Assembly (NCBI GenBank): GCA_017885365.1
Contig: JAFNGD010000393.1
Span: 2,415-9,628, forward strand
Source of the DNA: Nitrospirota bacterium
GTDB taxonomy: Bacteria; Nitrospirota; UBA9217
Length of the DNA: 7,214 nt
Direction: 5' to 3'
Shown: piece by piece, positions 1-7,214 of the stretch
How the letters are laid out: each line of letters opens with the position of its first letter
Numbering within the stretch: the stretch's first letter is position 1
Made by a program: the position numbers and the translations under genes
Notes under the pieces: generated by a model
The model's input: the letters and a program-made list of their open reading frames with translations, nothing else
What the model was told of the DNA's origin: nothing
The model's database searches: none

Positions 1-2370
1 CTCACGAACAGCCTTGCCGAGATCCTCGCCGTCATCAACACTTTTGTCGGGAGTTACCAGATGCTCCCGTCGCCGAGCAAGCTCCCGCCCGCCCAGCAGG
101 TACTGTACCGGCCGGACAAGTGGGGGAGCGCGCCGGTCTCGGAGCGACACCTCGGCCGCGCCCTGCAGTTCCATACGGACATGGAACGCCAGGACACCAT
201 GGACCCCGACCGGATGGTGTATATCGCCGGATGCAACCAGGAGACCCCCTGCGGCCTCAAGATCAACGCGCCGGGAGACTTTGATTACCAGGTCACCCGT
301 GATGGAGACGGACGCGTTCCGCATTCTCTTGGCATCCTCCCCGACGTGCCGGCCTATTATATCGATGAATCGCACGGAGACCTCCCCCGGAACGAGAAGG
401 TTCTTTCCGCGGTGAGCGAGCTGCTTGTTACCGGCCGCACGTCGGAACTGTCGGACAAACCGATCGTCTCACGGGCCGTAGTAACAGCCGGATACCAGCG
501 CCGGAACCTGATCCGCGACCAGAACATCGGTAAGGAAGTGCGCGATATAGCCCTTCGGACGGCCAAGAACGAGAGCAAGCCCGAGGAAGTGCGTTTTGCC
601 GAGGAAACGATCATGCGGTCGATCATGGGCCGTCCCCTGCCCGCCGGTGTCCAGCCGCCCGCTAAAAAGACGAAAGTGCCGAGGGGCCCGAAAAAGACCC
701 TGAAGCTTGCCGTCGAAGTCATTCGGGGCGATGTGACCCAGATCAAGGTCCCGGCCGTCGTGATAGGACATTATAAGGGCGTGGCGCCGGTGAGCGCGGA
801 AGGGGTGATCGACAGGGCCCTGGACTTTTGGATCACCCGCGCCAACCAGCAGGGGATCATCGGAGCCGACCTGGGAGAGCTCTTCTTCATTCCCGTAACG
901 AAGAAGCCGATCGCCGCACAGGTGGTGCTGCTCGCCGGCATGGGGGAAGAGGGAAGGTTCTCGAAGGATGATCTACGCTACCTGATGACGAATGTCACCT
1001 ATGCCGTATCGGCGCTGAAACTGGATTCCTTTGCCACGGTGCTCATCGGCTCGGGAGCCGGGAACCTTGCCAAGGAGCGGGCGCTCCGGGGCATGATTGA
1101 GGGCATCTGTGATGCCTTGCAACGCTTACCGGAAGGAGAACGGGTTAAAAAGCTCATACTGGTGGAATACGATGATGATGTGTGTGAGGCCTTGAGGAAG
1201 GCGTTGAAGCACATGCAGGACGACAAAGTGTTCCCGGACCTTGCGTTAACGATCAAGAGCAAAATAATGCCTCTGCCCAAGCGACGTCAGAAAGAACGTC
1301 CGCCGGACATCCCGTCGGAAGCGCTGCCCGGAGCAAGGATCACCATAGAACGCAACCGCGATATCTTCCGGTTCTCGGCCTTGAGCAAGACCGCAGTTGT
1401 CCCGGTGCGGGAAGTGGAAGTGCAGTCCTTCTTTGCCGCCGGAACAGCGGAGCTGCTGATGTCGTCGACGACCCCTGAAGAGCAGACCAAGTTCGGGCAG
1501 CTCCTCGCGACCTATCTCATTCCCCAGGACTTCCGTCCTCTCATTGAGGAAGAGGACGAGCTCACCCTCATCCTTGACCGCAGCACTGCCTCCTTCCCCT
1601 GGGAAATGGCATGCTTCAAGAGCACCCGGGGGATGACCGTCTTCGGCCCCGACCGCAAGCTCACCCGCCAGTTCCGGACAATGCTCGCCTCTCCGGGCCT
1701 GACGCCGCCGCTCAATCGTTCCCTGAAGGTCCTGGTGATTGCGGACCCTGCTCCCGAACCGGAGTTCCAACTGCCCGGCGCACGCCAGGAGGGCCGCGCC
1801 GTCGTCAAGGTACTGGACCGGCTCAGGAAGGAAAACAAACTGGATATAACGATCCACGAGCACATCGGCGCGTCGGCTTGCGATCCGGTTGAGATCCTGG
1901 CCCTGCTGCTGAGCGAGGAGTTCGATATCGTGCATTTCGCCGGACACGGCGTCTTCGATGAAAAGGACCCTTCGCACAGCGGCTGGGTCTTTGGTAAAGA
2001 CCGCATCCTCTCGGCTCGGGAGATCTTCCGGGCCCGCCGCGTGCCGCGGCTGGTCTTTGCCAATGCCTGCTTCTCAGCCGTGATCAAGGAACGTCAGGCT
2101 ATGACTGCAGACGAAACGAACCGCCGCCTGGCCGGGCTGGCAGAGGCCTTCTTCGAGCGCGGCATCCAGAACTACATCGGTGCGGGCTGGCCGGTCGAAG
2201 ACATCCCCGCCGTGGAATTCGCCTCGGTGTTCTATCAAAACGCCCTTGCCGGAGAGACCCTCGGCGACTCGCTCGCAGCCGCGCGCAAAAGGATCATTGG
2301 CCAGGGCTCGACCTGGGGCGCGTACCAGCACTACGGGCAGGTGAATGGAACCGTAATATTAAAAAAGTAG
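1..2370 (+). CDS. Alpha/beta-hydrolase - M17-N-like macro - CHAT protease fusion (5' truncated)
   Basis: The frame is open from base 1 and the residues before the first ATG (61) already match the fold, so that ATG is internal; 789 codons are visible. Residues about 1-155 look like the end of an alpha/beta-hydrolase of the lipase/LCAT-like type: a TFVGSYQMLP segment, then GDGRVP with a likely catalytic Asp (101 or 103), then SHGDLPRN with the likely catalytic His125. The nucleophile Ser would lie upstream of the window. Residues about 234-413 (VEVIRGDVTQIKVPAVVIG, later VVLLAGMGEEGRFSKDDLR) resemble the N-terminal macro-fold domain of M17 leucyl aminopeptidases, without the M17 catalytic half. 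Residues about 440-785 form a CHAT domain (caspase-like, clan CD): FPWE at 532-535, HFAGHG with His649, and FANACFSA with Cys690 as the catalytic pair. The end (GAGWPVED, then GDSLAAARKRI) is typical of CHAT. No signal peptide can be judged. It is probably a cytoplasmic protease-effector; the target is unknown. Domain calls are by eye. Confidence 0.85.
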   Translation, partial: LTNSLAEILAVINTFVGSYQMLPSPSKLPPAQQVLYRPDKWGSAPVSERHLGRALQFHTDMERQDTMDPDRMVYIAGCNQETPCGLKINAPGDFDYQVTRDGDGRVPHSLGILPDVPAYYIDESHGDLPRNEKVLSAVSELLVTGRTSELSDKPIVSRAVVTAGYQRRNLIRDQNIGKEVRDIALRTAKNESKPEEVRFAEETIMRSIMGRPLPAGVQPPAKKTKVPRGPKKTLKLAVEVIRGDVTQIKVPAVVIGHYKGVAPVSAEGVIDRALDFWITRANQQGIIGADLGELFFIPVTKKPIAAQVVLLAGMGEEGRFSKDDLRYLMTNVTYAVSALKLDSFATVLIGSGAGNLAKERALRGMIEGICDALQRLPEGERVKKLILVEYDDDVCEALRKALKHMQDDKVFPDLALTIKSKIMPLPKRRQKERPPDIPSEALPGARITIERNRDIFRFSALSKTAVVPVREVEVQSFFAAGTAELLMSSTTPEEQTKFGQLLATYLIPQDFRPLIEEEDELTLILDRSTASFPWEMACFKSTRGMTVFGPDRKLTRQFRTMLASPGLTPPLNRSLKVLVIADPAPEPEFQLPGARQEGRAVVKVLDRLRKENKLDITIHEHIGASACDPVEILALLLSEEFDIVHFAGHGVFDEKDPSHSGWVFGKDRILSAREIFRARRVPRLVFANACFSAVIKERQAMTADETNRRLAGLAEAFFERGIQNYIGAGWPVEDIPAVEFASVFYQNALAGETLGDSLAAARKRIIGQGSTWGAYQHYGQVNGTVILKK

Positions 2371-2385
2371 ATCCGGAGCGCACGA

Positions 2386-2510
2386 AAGGAGGTACAGACC
2401 TCGTCGCAAGAAGAGCGAGGGCAGCAACAATCAAGGTACGCAAAGCTCCTCTTCTCGTTACGCTGACATTGGCTCTCTCGCCTTTGGCCAGTCCGTCATT
2501 CCGTGATTAG
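2386..2510 (+). other. Orphan Shine-Dalgarno plus start-less signal-peptide-like frame
   Basis: AAGGAGGT at 2386-2393 is a perfect match to the 16S anti-Shine-Dalgarno. Six bases later, where a start codon is expected, the sequence reads CTC (2400-2402). The frame beginning there runs 36 codons to TAG (2508-2510). It encodes a basic n-region (RRAR, later KVRK) followed by a hydrophobic run (APLLVTLTLAL) and SPLASP, the layout of a signal peptide. The Shine-Dalgarno core can also pair in a small hairpin (GAGGT 2389-2393 with ACCTC 2398-2402). It may be the ruined start of a small exported-protein gene, or chance. It lies only 15 bases past the CHAT stop. Confidence 0.25.
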
Positions 2511-2856
2511 ACCCGTCGTGCGTCCTTTTGGGGTAACGTTATGAGAACCATATGCGGACAGGCATGCCCGCATCTGTTTCTGCCGCCGGCGCACTGACGA
2601 CTGACGCGCTGCATGACCTCCCCGAGCGCATACTCTGCACGTATACGTATCCGCCCGTATCTCATCCTCAAGAAGCCCTGACGATCATCTTCCCTATCCA
2701 CGCGCTCCTCTCCGGACATCCTCAGATCGGCGTTGGCCCCGAAAATAGCTTGCCCAGCGTTTTCTTTCATGTTATTGTATCAAAAAGGAAAAATGAGTCT
2801 GCCGATCCTTTTCAAAGCCACATCCCGCCTGCCGCAGCCTATTGATCATCACGAAC

Positions 2857-2879
2857 TTCAAGAGGCGTAACCACTTGAA
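2857..2879. promoter_or_regulatory. Inverted repeat, candidate operator
   Basis: TTCAAG (2857-2862) and CTTGAA (2874-2879) form a perfect 6-bp inverted repeat with an 11-base spacer, a centre-to-centre distance of 17 bases. The right arm ends four bases before the -35 hexamer of the operon promoter. Spacing of nearly two helical turns and the position fit a dimeric regulator site, possibly for the operon's own response regulator; that assignment is inference. A 6-bp match can also occur by chance. Confidence 0.3.
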
Positions 2880-2883
2880 AATG

Positions 2884-2912
2884 TTGACACCCTTTTTGCG
2901 TCAGAGTATCAT
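2884..2912 (+). promoter_or_regulatory. Sigma-70-type promoter of the sensory operon
   Basis: A perfect -35 hexamer TTGACA (2884-2889) is followed after exactly 17 bases by TATCAT (2907-2912), five of six matches to the -10 consensus. The predicted transcript start is near 2919-2920, just ahead of the first candidate ATG (2927) of the binding-protein gene. It is the best promoter match seen in the window and sits where the operon needs one. Confidence 0.6.
2885..2899 (+). promoter_or_regulatory. Sigma-54-like -24/-12 sequence overlapping the -35
   Basis: TGACAC (2885-2890), five bases, then TTGC (2896-2899) reproduces the -24/-12 layout TGGCAC-N5-TTGC with correct spacing. The one mismatch in those two blocks is A for G in the GG of the -24 element. 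That G is normally strongly conserved, so function is uncertain. It is of interest because the operon encodes an NtrC-family regulator, a class that usually acts with sigma-54. Confidence 0.3.
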
Positions 2913-2926
2913 GACAACGAAATGCC

Positions 2927-3979
2927 ATGGCAAGACAGCATATACCATATCGCGATAGGTCCTTGACGGCATTTCTCCGGCCCATGAATTCGCAGGGCAG
3001 CTCCGGTCCGCGGAACGGGCTTGTTCCTGTTGGCCGGGCCGTTCAATCCCGACCTTCGCGCCCTTGCAGTATATATTTTTTTGCAGGACTGGTCTTATTG
3101 GGCAGCATGGTCGTTTTGGGGCGCAACAAAGAACGAGCAGGGGCCCCCCGACCGCAGCAATAGCGGCAAACCCTGCGCCTCGGGCTGGTGCCTGAACAGA
3201 GCATATTCAAGCAGGTCCATCGCTACGAACCGCTTGCGGATTATCTCTCGCGTCACTTGAACGTGAACGTCAGCCTTTCGGTCATGCCCAGCTATGACAA
3301 AGCCCTAAGCAGCTTTGCTGCGAACGAGCTGGACGGGGCCTTTCTCGGGAGCATGATCTATATTCTCGCTCATGCAAGGCTCGGGGTGGAAGCCGTCGCA
3401 CGATCGGTGAACCTGGACGGGACATCGACCTATTATGGCGTGATGTTCGTTCGCAGGGACAGCAGCATCCGATCGATCCGGGAGATGCAGGGAAAGCGCC
3501 TGGCCCTGGTCGACCGGAACACCATGGCGGGATATCTTCTCCCCCTTGCGTATTTCAAAAAGAACGGTGTTGATTACACCGCCTATCTCAAGGAGTTCTA
3601 TTTCGCCGGCACCCATGAAGATGCCATCTATGATGTTTTCGACCGCAAGGCGGACATCGGTGCGGCCAAGAGCACGGTTTTGACGCGGCTCTCAGCGGAG
3701 GATGCCCGGGTGAAGAACGACCTCCTCATCCTGGCGCGTACTCCCCTCGTGCCCGAGAACTGTCTCGCGGTCCGAAGGGGCCTCGACGCGACCCTCAGGG
3801 AGCAGCTCACGTCCGTGCTGCTGAACATGCATTAAGACCAGGAGGGGGCCGGGATCCTGCAGGAGTTCAAGGCCCGCAGGTTCATTGAAACGAAGGACAG
3901 CGATTTCAGCTCCGTATACTTTTTTGCACGAGAGCTTGATATCGATCTGTATACCGGGCACGCTGCAACGATACGATGA
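2927..3979 (+). pseudogene. PhnD-like periplasmic binding protein, broken by two in-frame stops
   Basis: The central frame (about 3164-3832) reads as a phosphate/phosphonate-type substrate-binding protein of the PhnD family: LRLGLVPEQ at the mature N-terminus, YEPLADYLSRHLNV, DGAFLGSMIYILA, then YYGVMFVRRDSSI, MQGKRLALVDRNTMAGYLLP and, near the end, LVPENCLAVRRG with a Cys at 3761-3763. Upstream in the same frame lies a hydrophobic segment (IYFFAGLVLLGSMVVLG, about 3068-3118) suited to a signal peptide or anchor, but TAG at 3161-3163 separates it from the domain. TAA at 3833-3835 cuts the end, yet the same frame continues with family-like sequence (DQEGAGILQEFKARRFIET, later YFFARELDID) to TGA 3977-3979, which overlaps the next gene's ATG. 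Candidate starts are ATG 2927 or ATG 2984; neither has a clear Shine-Dalgarno. A product from GTG 3188 would lack export signal and C-terminus. The intact protein would bind a periplasmic ligand and present it to the kinase encoded next. Stop-codon readthrough or sequence error are alternatives to true decay. Confidence 0.75.
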
Positions 3980-5790
3980 AAATAAAGTTCATCATATTCC
4001 TCGCCATTTCCATTCTGCTCGCCGTGGTCGGCGGGAGCTACCTCCTCGTCATGAGCGAGCGCCGCATAGCTGACTTTGACCATTTGATCATGCTGCATGA
4101 GGTCGAGATCCTGCGAAACCAGCTTCTGCTCAACGTACGAATGGTAGAGGCGGACCTCTATTCGCAGCGTTCCCGCCATCCCGAAGGTGTCGATGCCATC
4201 GTCAGCCATGTCAGCAAGATGGAAAGCACGATGAAATCGTGCTTCGAGTGCCACCACGAGGAAAGCGTGAACGCGCGGCTCCTTGACCTCGACGACCAGG
4301 TCGGCGCCTTCAGCCATTCGCTGAGCAGGATCTTGACCCTTCGGGCGAACACGATGCGATATGAAGACGAGGTGGAAAAGGCCCATATCATCTGCGATTC
4401 ACTCGTAAGCAAGATCAACACCATGATCATCCTGACCGGCACGAAGCTCAACGAGAAGACGGAGATATCCCTTCGGGACGTGGCCCGGACAAAAATGATC
4501 ATGGTCGTTCTTGTCGCCGCCGGCCCGCTGATGATCGCCATCCTGGGCCTCACGGCGCTCGCGGGGTTTACGAAGCAGGTCCAGGTCCTGCTGGACGCCA
4601 CGCGAAAAATGAAGGCAGGCGATCTGGACATACGGACCTCGGGCCTGAAAAATGAGTTCGCGGAGTTGGGCCACGCCTTTGATGAGATGGCGATATCGCT
4701 CCAGAAGCACACCCAGACCATAGAGGAGAGCGAAAAACGCTATCGTCATCTGTTCGAAAGCGCCGCCGACGCCATCTTTATTCTGAGCGCGGAGGAAGCC
4801 ACGGTCGGCAACATTCTGCAGGCAAATCCGGCGGCAGCGAGAATGCATGGCTATACCGTGGAAGAGCTCATGACGATGAACATCAGGGACATCGACACGC
4901 CGGACGCCGCGCTGGGGATCCCGATACGTGTTGACCGGATGCTGAGGGGGGAGCGGGTGAGAACGCAGATCAACCATCGTACACGGGACGGCGTCGTATT
5001 CCCGGTCGAGGTCAGCGCCGGCATGTTTGAGGTCGGGAACCAGAAGTATATCCTGGCGATCGACCGCGATATCACCGAACGCAAGCAAACGGAAAATGCC
5101 CTTCAACGGGCGCAGCAGATCCGGGTCGCGGGCGAGATGGCCACGGGCCTTGCGCACGAGATCAAGAACCCCCTTGCGGGCATCAAGGCGGCCATGGAGA
5201 TGCTTTCCCGCGAGACCTACTTTCCGGAGGAGGACCGGACCGTCCTGAACCAGGCCATCGATGAGATCAAGCGGATCGAGTATTTGATGAAGAGCCTGCT
5301 GAATTTTGCCCGTCCGCCGAAACCGCAATTGGTCAGGACCGACGTGAACGCCGTGCTGGATACCGTTGTCGGCTCGGTCCTGAAAGACCCTGCCTACGCA
5401 CGGGACGCATCGCGTGCCATCGATATTCACAAGAACTACGGCCTCCATCTCCCGGCGGTCATGGCAGACCCCATGCAGCTTCAGCAGATCTTCATGAACC
5501 TGCTCCTGAACGCTGCCGATGCCATGCCTGAGGGGGGCACCCTGGTCCTCGAAACAACGTTCGATGACGGGCCCGGGATGCTGCAGATCAAGATCTCCGA
5601 TACCGGCACCGGCGTCGATGCTGCGGTCATCAACAACATATTTCAACCGTTCTTCACGACAAAATCCAAGGGGACCGGTCTCGGCCTGGCCATCACCAAG
5701 CGACTGGTCGAGGAAAACGAAGGGCAGATCAGCATCGAAAGCAAAGCGAGCGGCGGAGCAGTGTTCATCATAACGCTTCCGGCGCTGTAG
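3976..5790 (+). CDS. Membrane histidine kinase with periplasmic CXXCH motif, HAMP, PAS and HisKA-HATPase
   Basis: This 604-residue protein is the sensor kinase of a two-component pair. Segment order: membrane helix 1 (about 4-26); a mainly helical periplasmic region (about 27-172) with CFECH at 89-93 (4240-4254), the CXXCH signature for covalent heme c; membrane helix 2 (about 174-197); HAMP (about 198-250); PAS (about 256-370, starting YRHLFESAADAIFIL and ending DITERK); HisKA with phosphoacceptor His394 in GLAHEIKNPLAG; HATPase with N-box Asn512, DTGTG at 542-546, FQPFFTTK, and GTGLGL at 566-571. All catalytic motifs are intact and of the NtrB-like type. The start ATG overlaps the end of the binding-protein frame (ATGA), with no Shine-Dalgarno of its own, which implies translational coupling. 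It probably senses redox state or a heme ligand, perhaps together with the binding protein; the signal itself cannot be read from sequence. Its partner is the response regulator 17 bases downstream. Confidence 0.93.
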   Translation: MKIKFIIFLAISILLAVVGGSYLLVMSERRIADFDHLIMLHEVEILRNQLLLNVRMVEADLYSQRSRHPEGVDAIVSHVSKMESTMKSCFECHHEESVNARLLDLDDQVGAFSHSLSRILTLRANTMRYEDEVEKAHIICDSLVSKINTMIILTGTKLNEKTEISLRDVARTKMIMVVLVAAGPLMIAILGLTALAGFTKQVQVLLDATRKMKAGDLDIRTSGLKNEFAELGHAFDEMAISLQKHTQTIEESEKRYRHLFESAADAIFILSAEEATVGNILQANPAAARMHGYTVEELMTMNIRDIDTPDAALGIPIRVDRMLRGERVRTQINHRTRDGVVFPVEVSAGMFEVGNQKYILAIDRDITERKQTENALQRAQQIRVAGEMATGLAHEIKNPLAGIKAAMEMLSRETYFPEEDRTVLNQAIDEIKRIEYLMKSLLNFARPPKPQLVRTDVNAVLDTVVGSVLKDPAYARDASRAIDIHKNYGLHLPAVMADPMQLQQIFMNLLLNAADAMPEGGTLVLETTFDDGPGMLQIKISDTGTGVDAAVINNIFQPFFTTKSKGTGLGLAITKRLVEENEGQISIESKASGGAVFIITLPAL

Positions 5791-5797
5791 GAAGGAG
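5791..5797 (+). promoter_or_regulatory. Ribosome binding site of the response regulator
   Basis: GAAGGAG directly follows the kinase stop codon and lies 10 bases before ATG 5808, slightly longer than ideal spacing. It fixes the regulator's start and lets it be translated independently of the kinase within the same transcript. Confidence 0.7.
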
Positions 5798-5807
5798 AAT
5801 CAGAGGC

Positions 5808-7196
<1,389 letters not shown>

Positions 7197-7200
7197 ATCC

Positions 7201-7214
7201 AGGAGCGAGCGCAT
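7201..7214 (+). promoter_or_regulatory. Ribosome binding site and probable truncated start of a further operon gene
   Basis: AGGAG at 7201-7205 is followed by seven bases and then AT at the last two positions. If the next base is G, an ATG lies at ideal spacing from the Shine-Dalgarno, 16 bases after the regulator stop (7196). This suggests the operon continues to the right. The missing base makes it an inference. Confidence 0.45.

Larger units (their letters stand above)
2371..2926. other. Intergenic stretch without a supportable gene
   Basis: About 550 bases separate the CHAT gene from the sensory operon. Open frames exist on both strands (+ 2552-2845, - 2507-2770), but neither has a ribosome binding site, a recognisable motif or a credible protein composition. 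The left part holds an orphan Shine-Dalgarno (2386-2393). A 6-bp inverted repeat with a 10-base loop lies at 2552-2573 (ATGCGG/CCGCAT); it has no T-run, so it is not an intrinsic terminator. The right end carries the promoter elements listed separately. No tRNA, CRISPR or insertion-sequence ends were seen. Confidence 0.6.

Noticed and set aside
61..63. ATG as the start of the hydrolase-CHAT gene
   Set aside because: The frame is open to base 1 and residues before this ATG belong to the same fold; starting here would also leave a hydrolase with no nucleophile region. The gene is truncated by the window edge.
1246..1977. 243-codon open frame on the minus strand
   Set aside because: It is antisense to the CHAT region, whose catalytic motifs are clear on the + strand; no motif or ribosome binding site supports it.
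2409..2456. AGAAGAG and CTCTTCT as a terminator stem after the CHAT gene
   Set aside because: The loop is too long for an intrinsic terminator and no T-run follows.
2507..2845. Overlapping small open frames on both strands (+ 2552-2845, - 2507-2770)
   Set aside because: Neither has a ribosome binding site or recognisable protein features, and they overlap each other almost entirely.
3161..3163. TAG read as pyrrolysine or another recoded residue
   Set aside because: The second interruption is TAA, so a TAG-only recoding would not restore the gene; no recoding element is visible near either stop, and other genes in the window end on TAG normally (2368, 5788).
3021..3260. 79-codon + frame starting TTG 3021 as an alternative signal-peptide start for the binding protein
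   Set aside because: It is in a different frame from the PhnD-like domain and reads through that domain's start as unrelated sequence; a frameshift would be needed.
4399..5646. 415-codon open frame on the minus strand
   Set aside because: It lies wholly opposite the intact kinase gene, shows no recognisable motif and follows from codon bias in the true gene.

Overview
The window carries two unrelated transcription blocks, both on the + strand, in DNA that looks moderately GC-rich. The genes are long, tightly packed and clearly bacterial. A c-type heme motif in a histidine kinase, an NtrC-type regulator and CHAT protease fusions would fit an anaerobic or respiratory lineage such as Nitrospirota or Desulfobacterota/Geobacter-like bacteria. 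This is an inference from gene style, held with low confidence; no marker gene is present.

Positions 1-2370 hold the 3' part of a large multidomain gene. In order it shows the end of an alpha/beta-hydrolase (lipase/esterase-like) domain, a macro-fold domain resembling the N-terminal half of M17 leucyl aminopeptidases, and a C-terminal CHAT caspase-like protease with its His/Cys pair intact. It is open to the left edge, so the hydrolase nucleophile lies outside the window. This gene is the best candidate here for a little-described effector or conflict-type protein.

Positions 2371-2926 contain no convincing gene. The stretch includes a perfect but orphaned Shine-Dalgarno sequence followed by a signal-peptide-like reading frame that lacks a start codon. 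Just before the next block it has a 6-bp inverted repeat and a strong sigma-70-like promoter. A near-consensus sigma-54 (-24/-12) sequence overlaps that promoter.

Positions 2927-7196 form a sensory operon: a PhnD-like periplasmic binding protein, a membrane histidine kinase whose periplasmic domain carries a CXXCH heme-c motif, and an NtrC-family response regulator. The order resembles the known AioX-AioS-AioR arsenite-sensing arrangement, though the ligand here is unknown. The binding-protein gene is interrupted by two in-frame stops (TAG at 3161, TAA at 3833). Its frame nevertheless continues with family-like sequence to a TGA that overlaps the kinase ATG (ATGA at 3976-3979). It is therefore probably a recent pseudogene, or a pair of sequence errors, while kinase and regulator are intact. 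A Shine-Dalgarno and the first two bases of a probable start codon at the right edge suggest that the operon continues.
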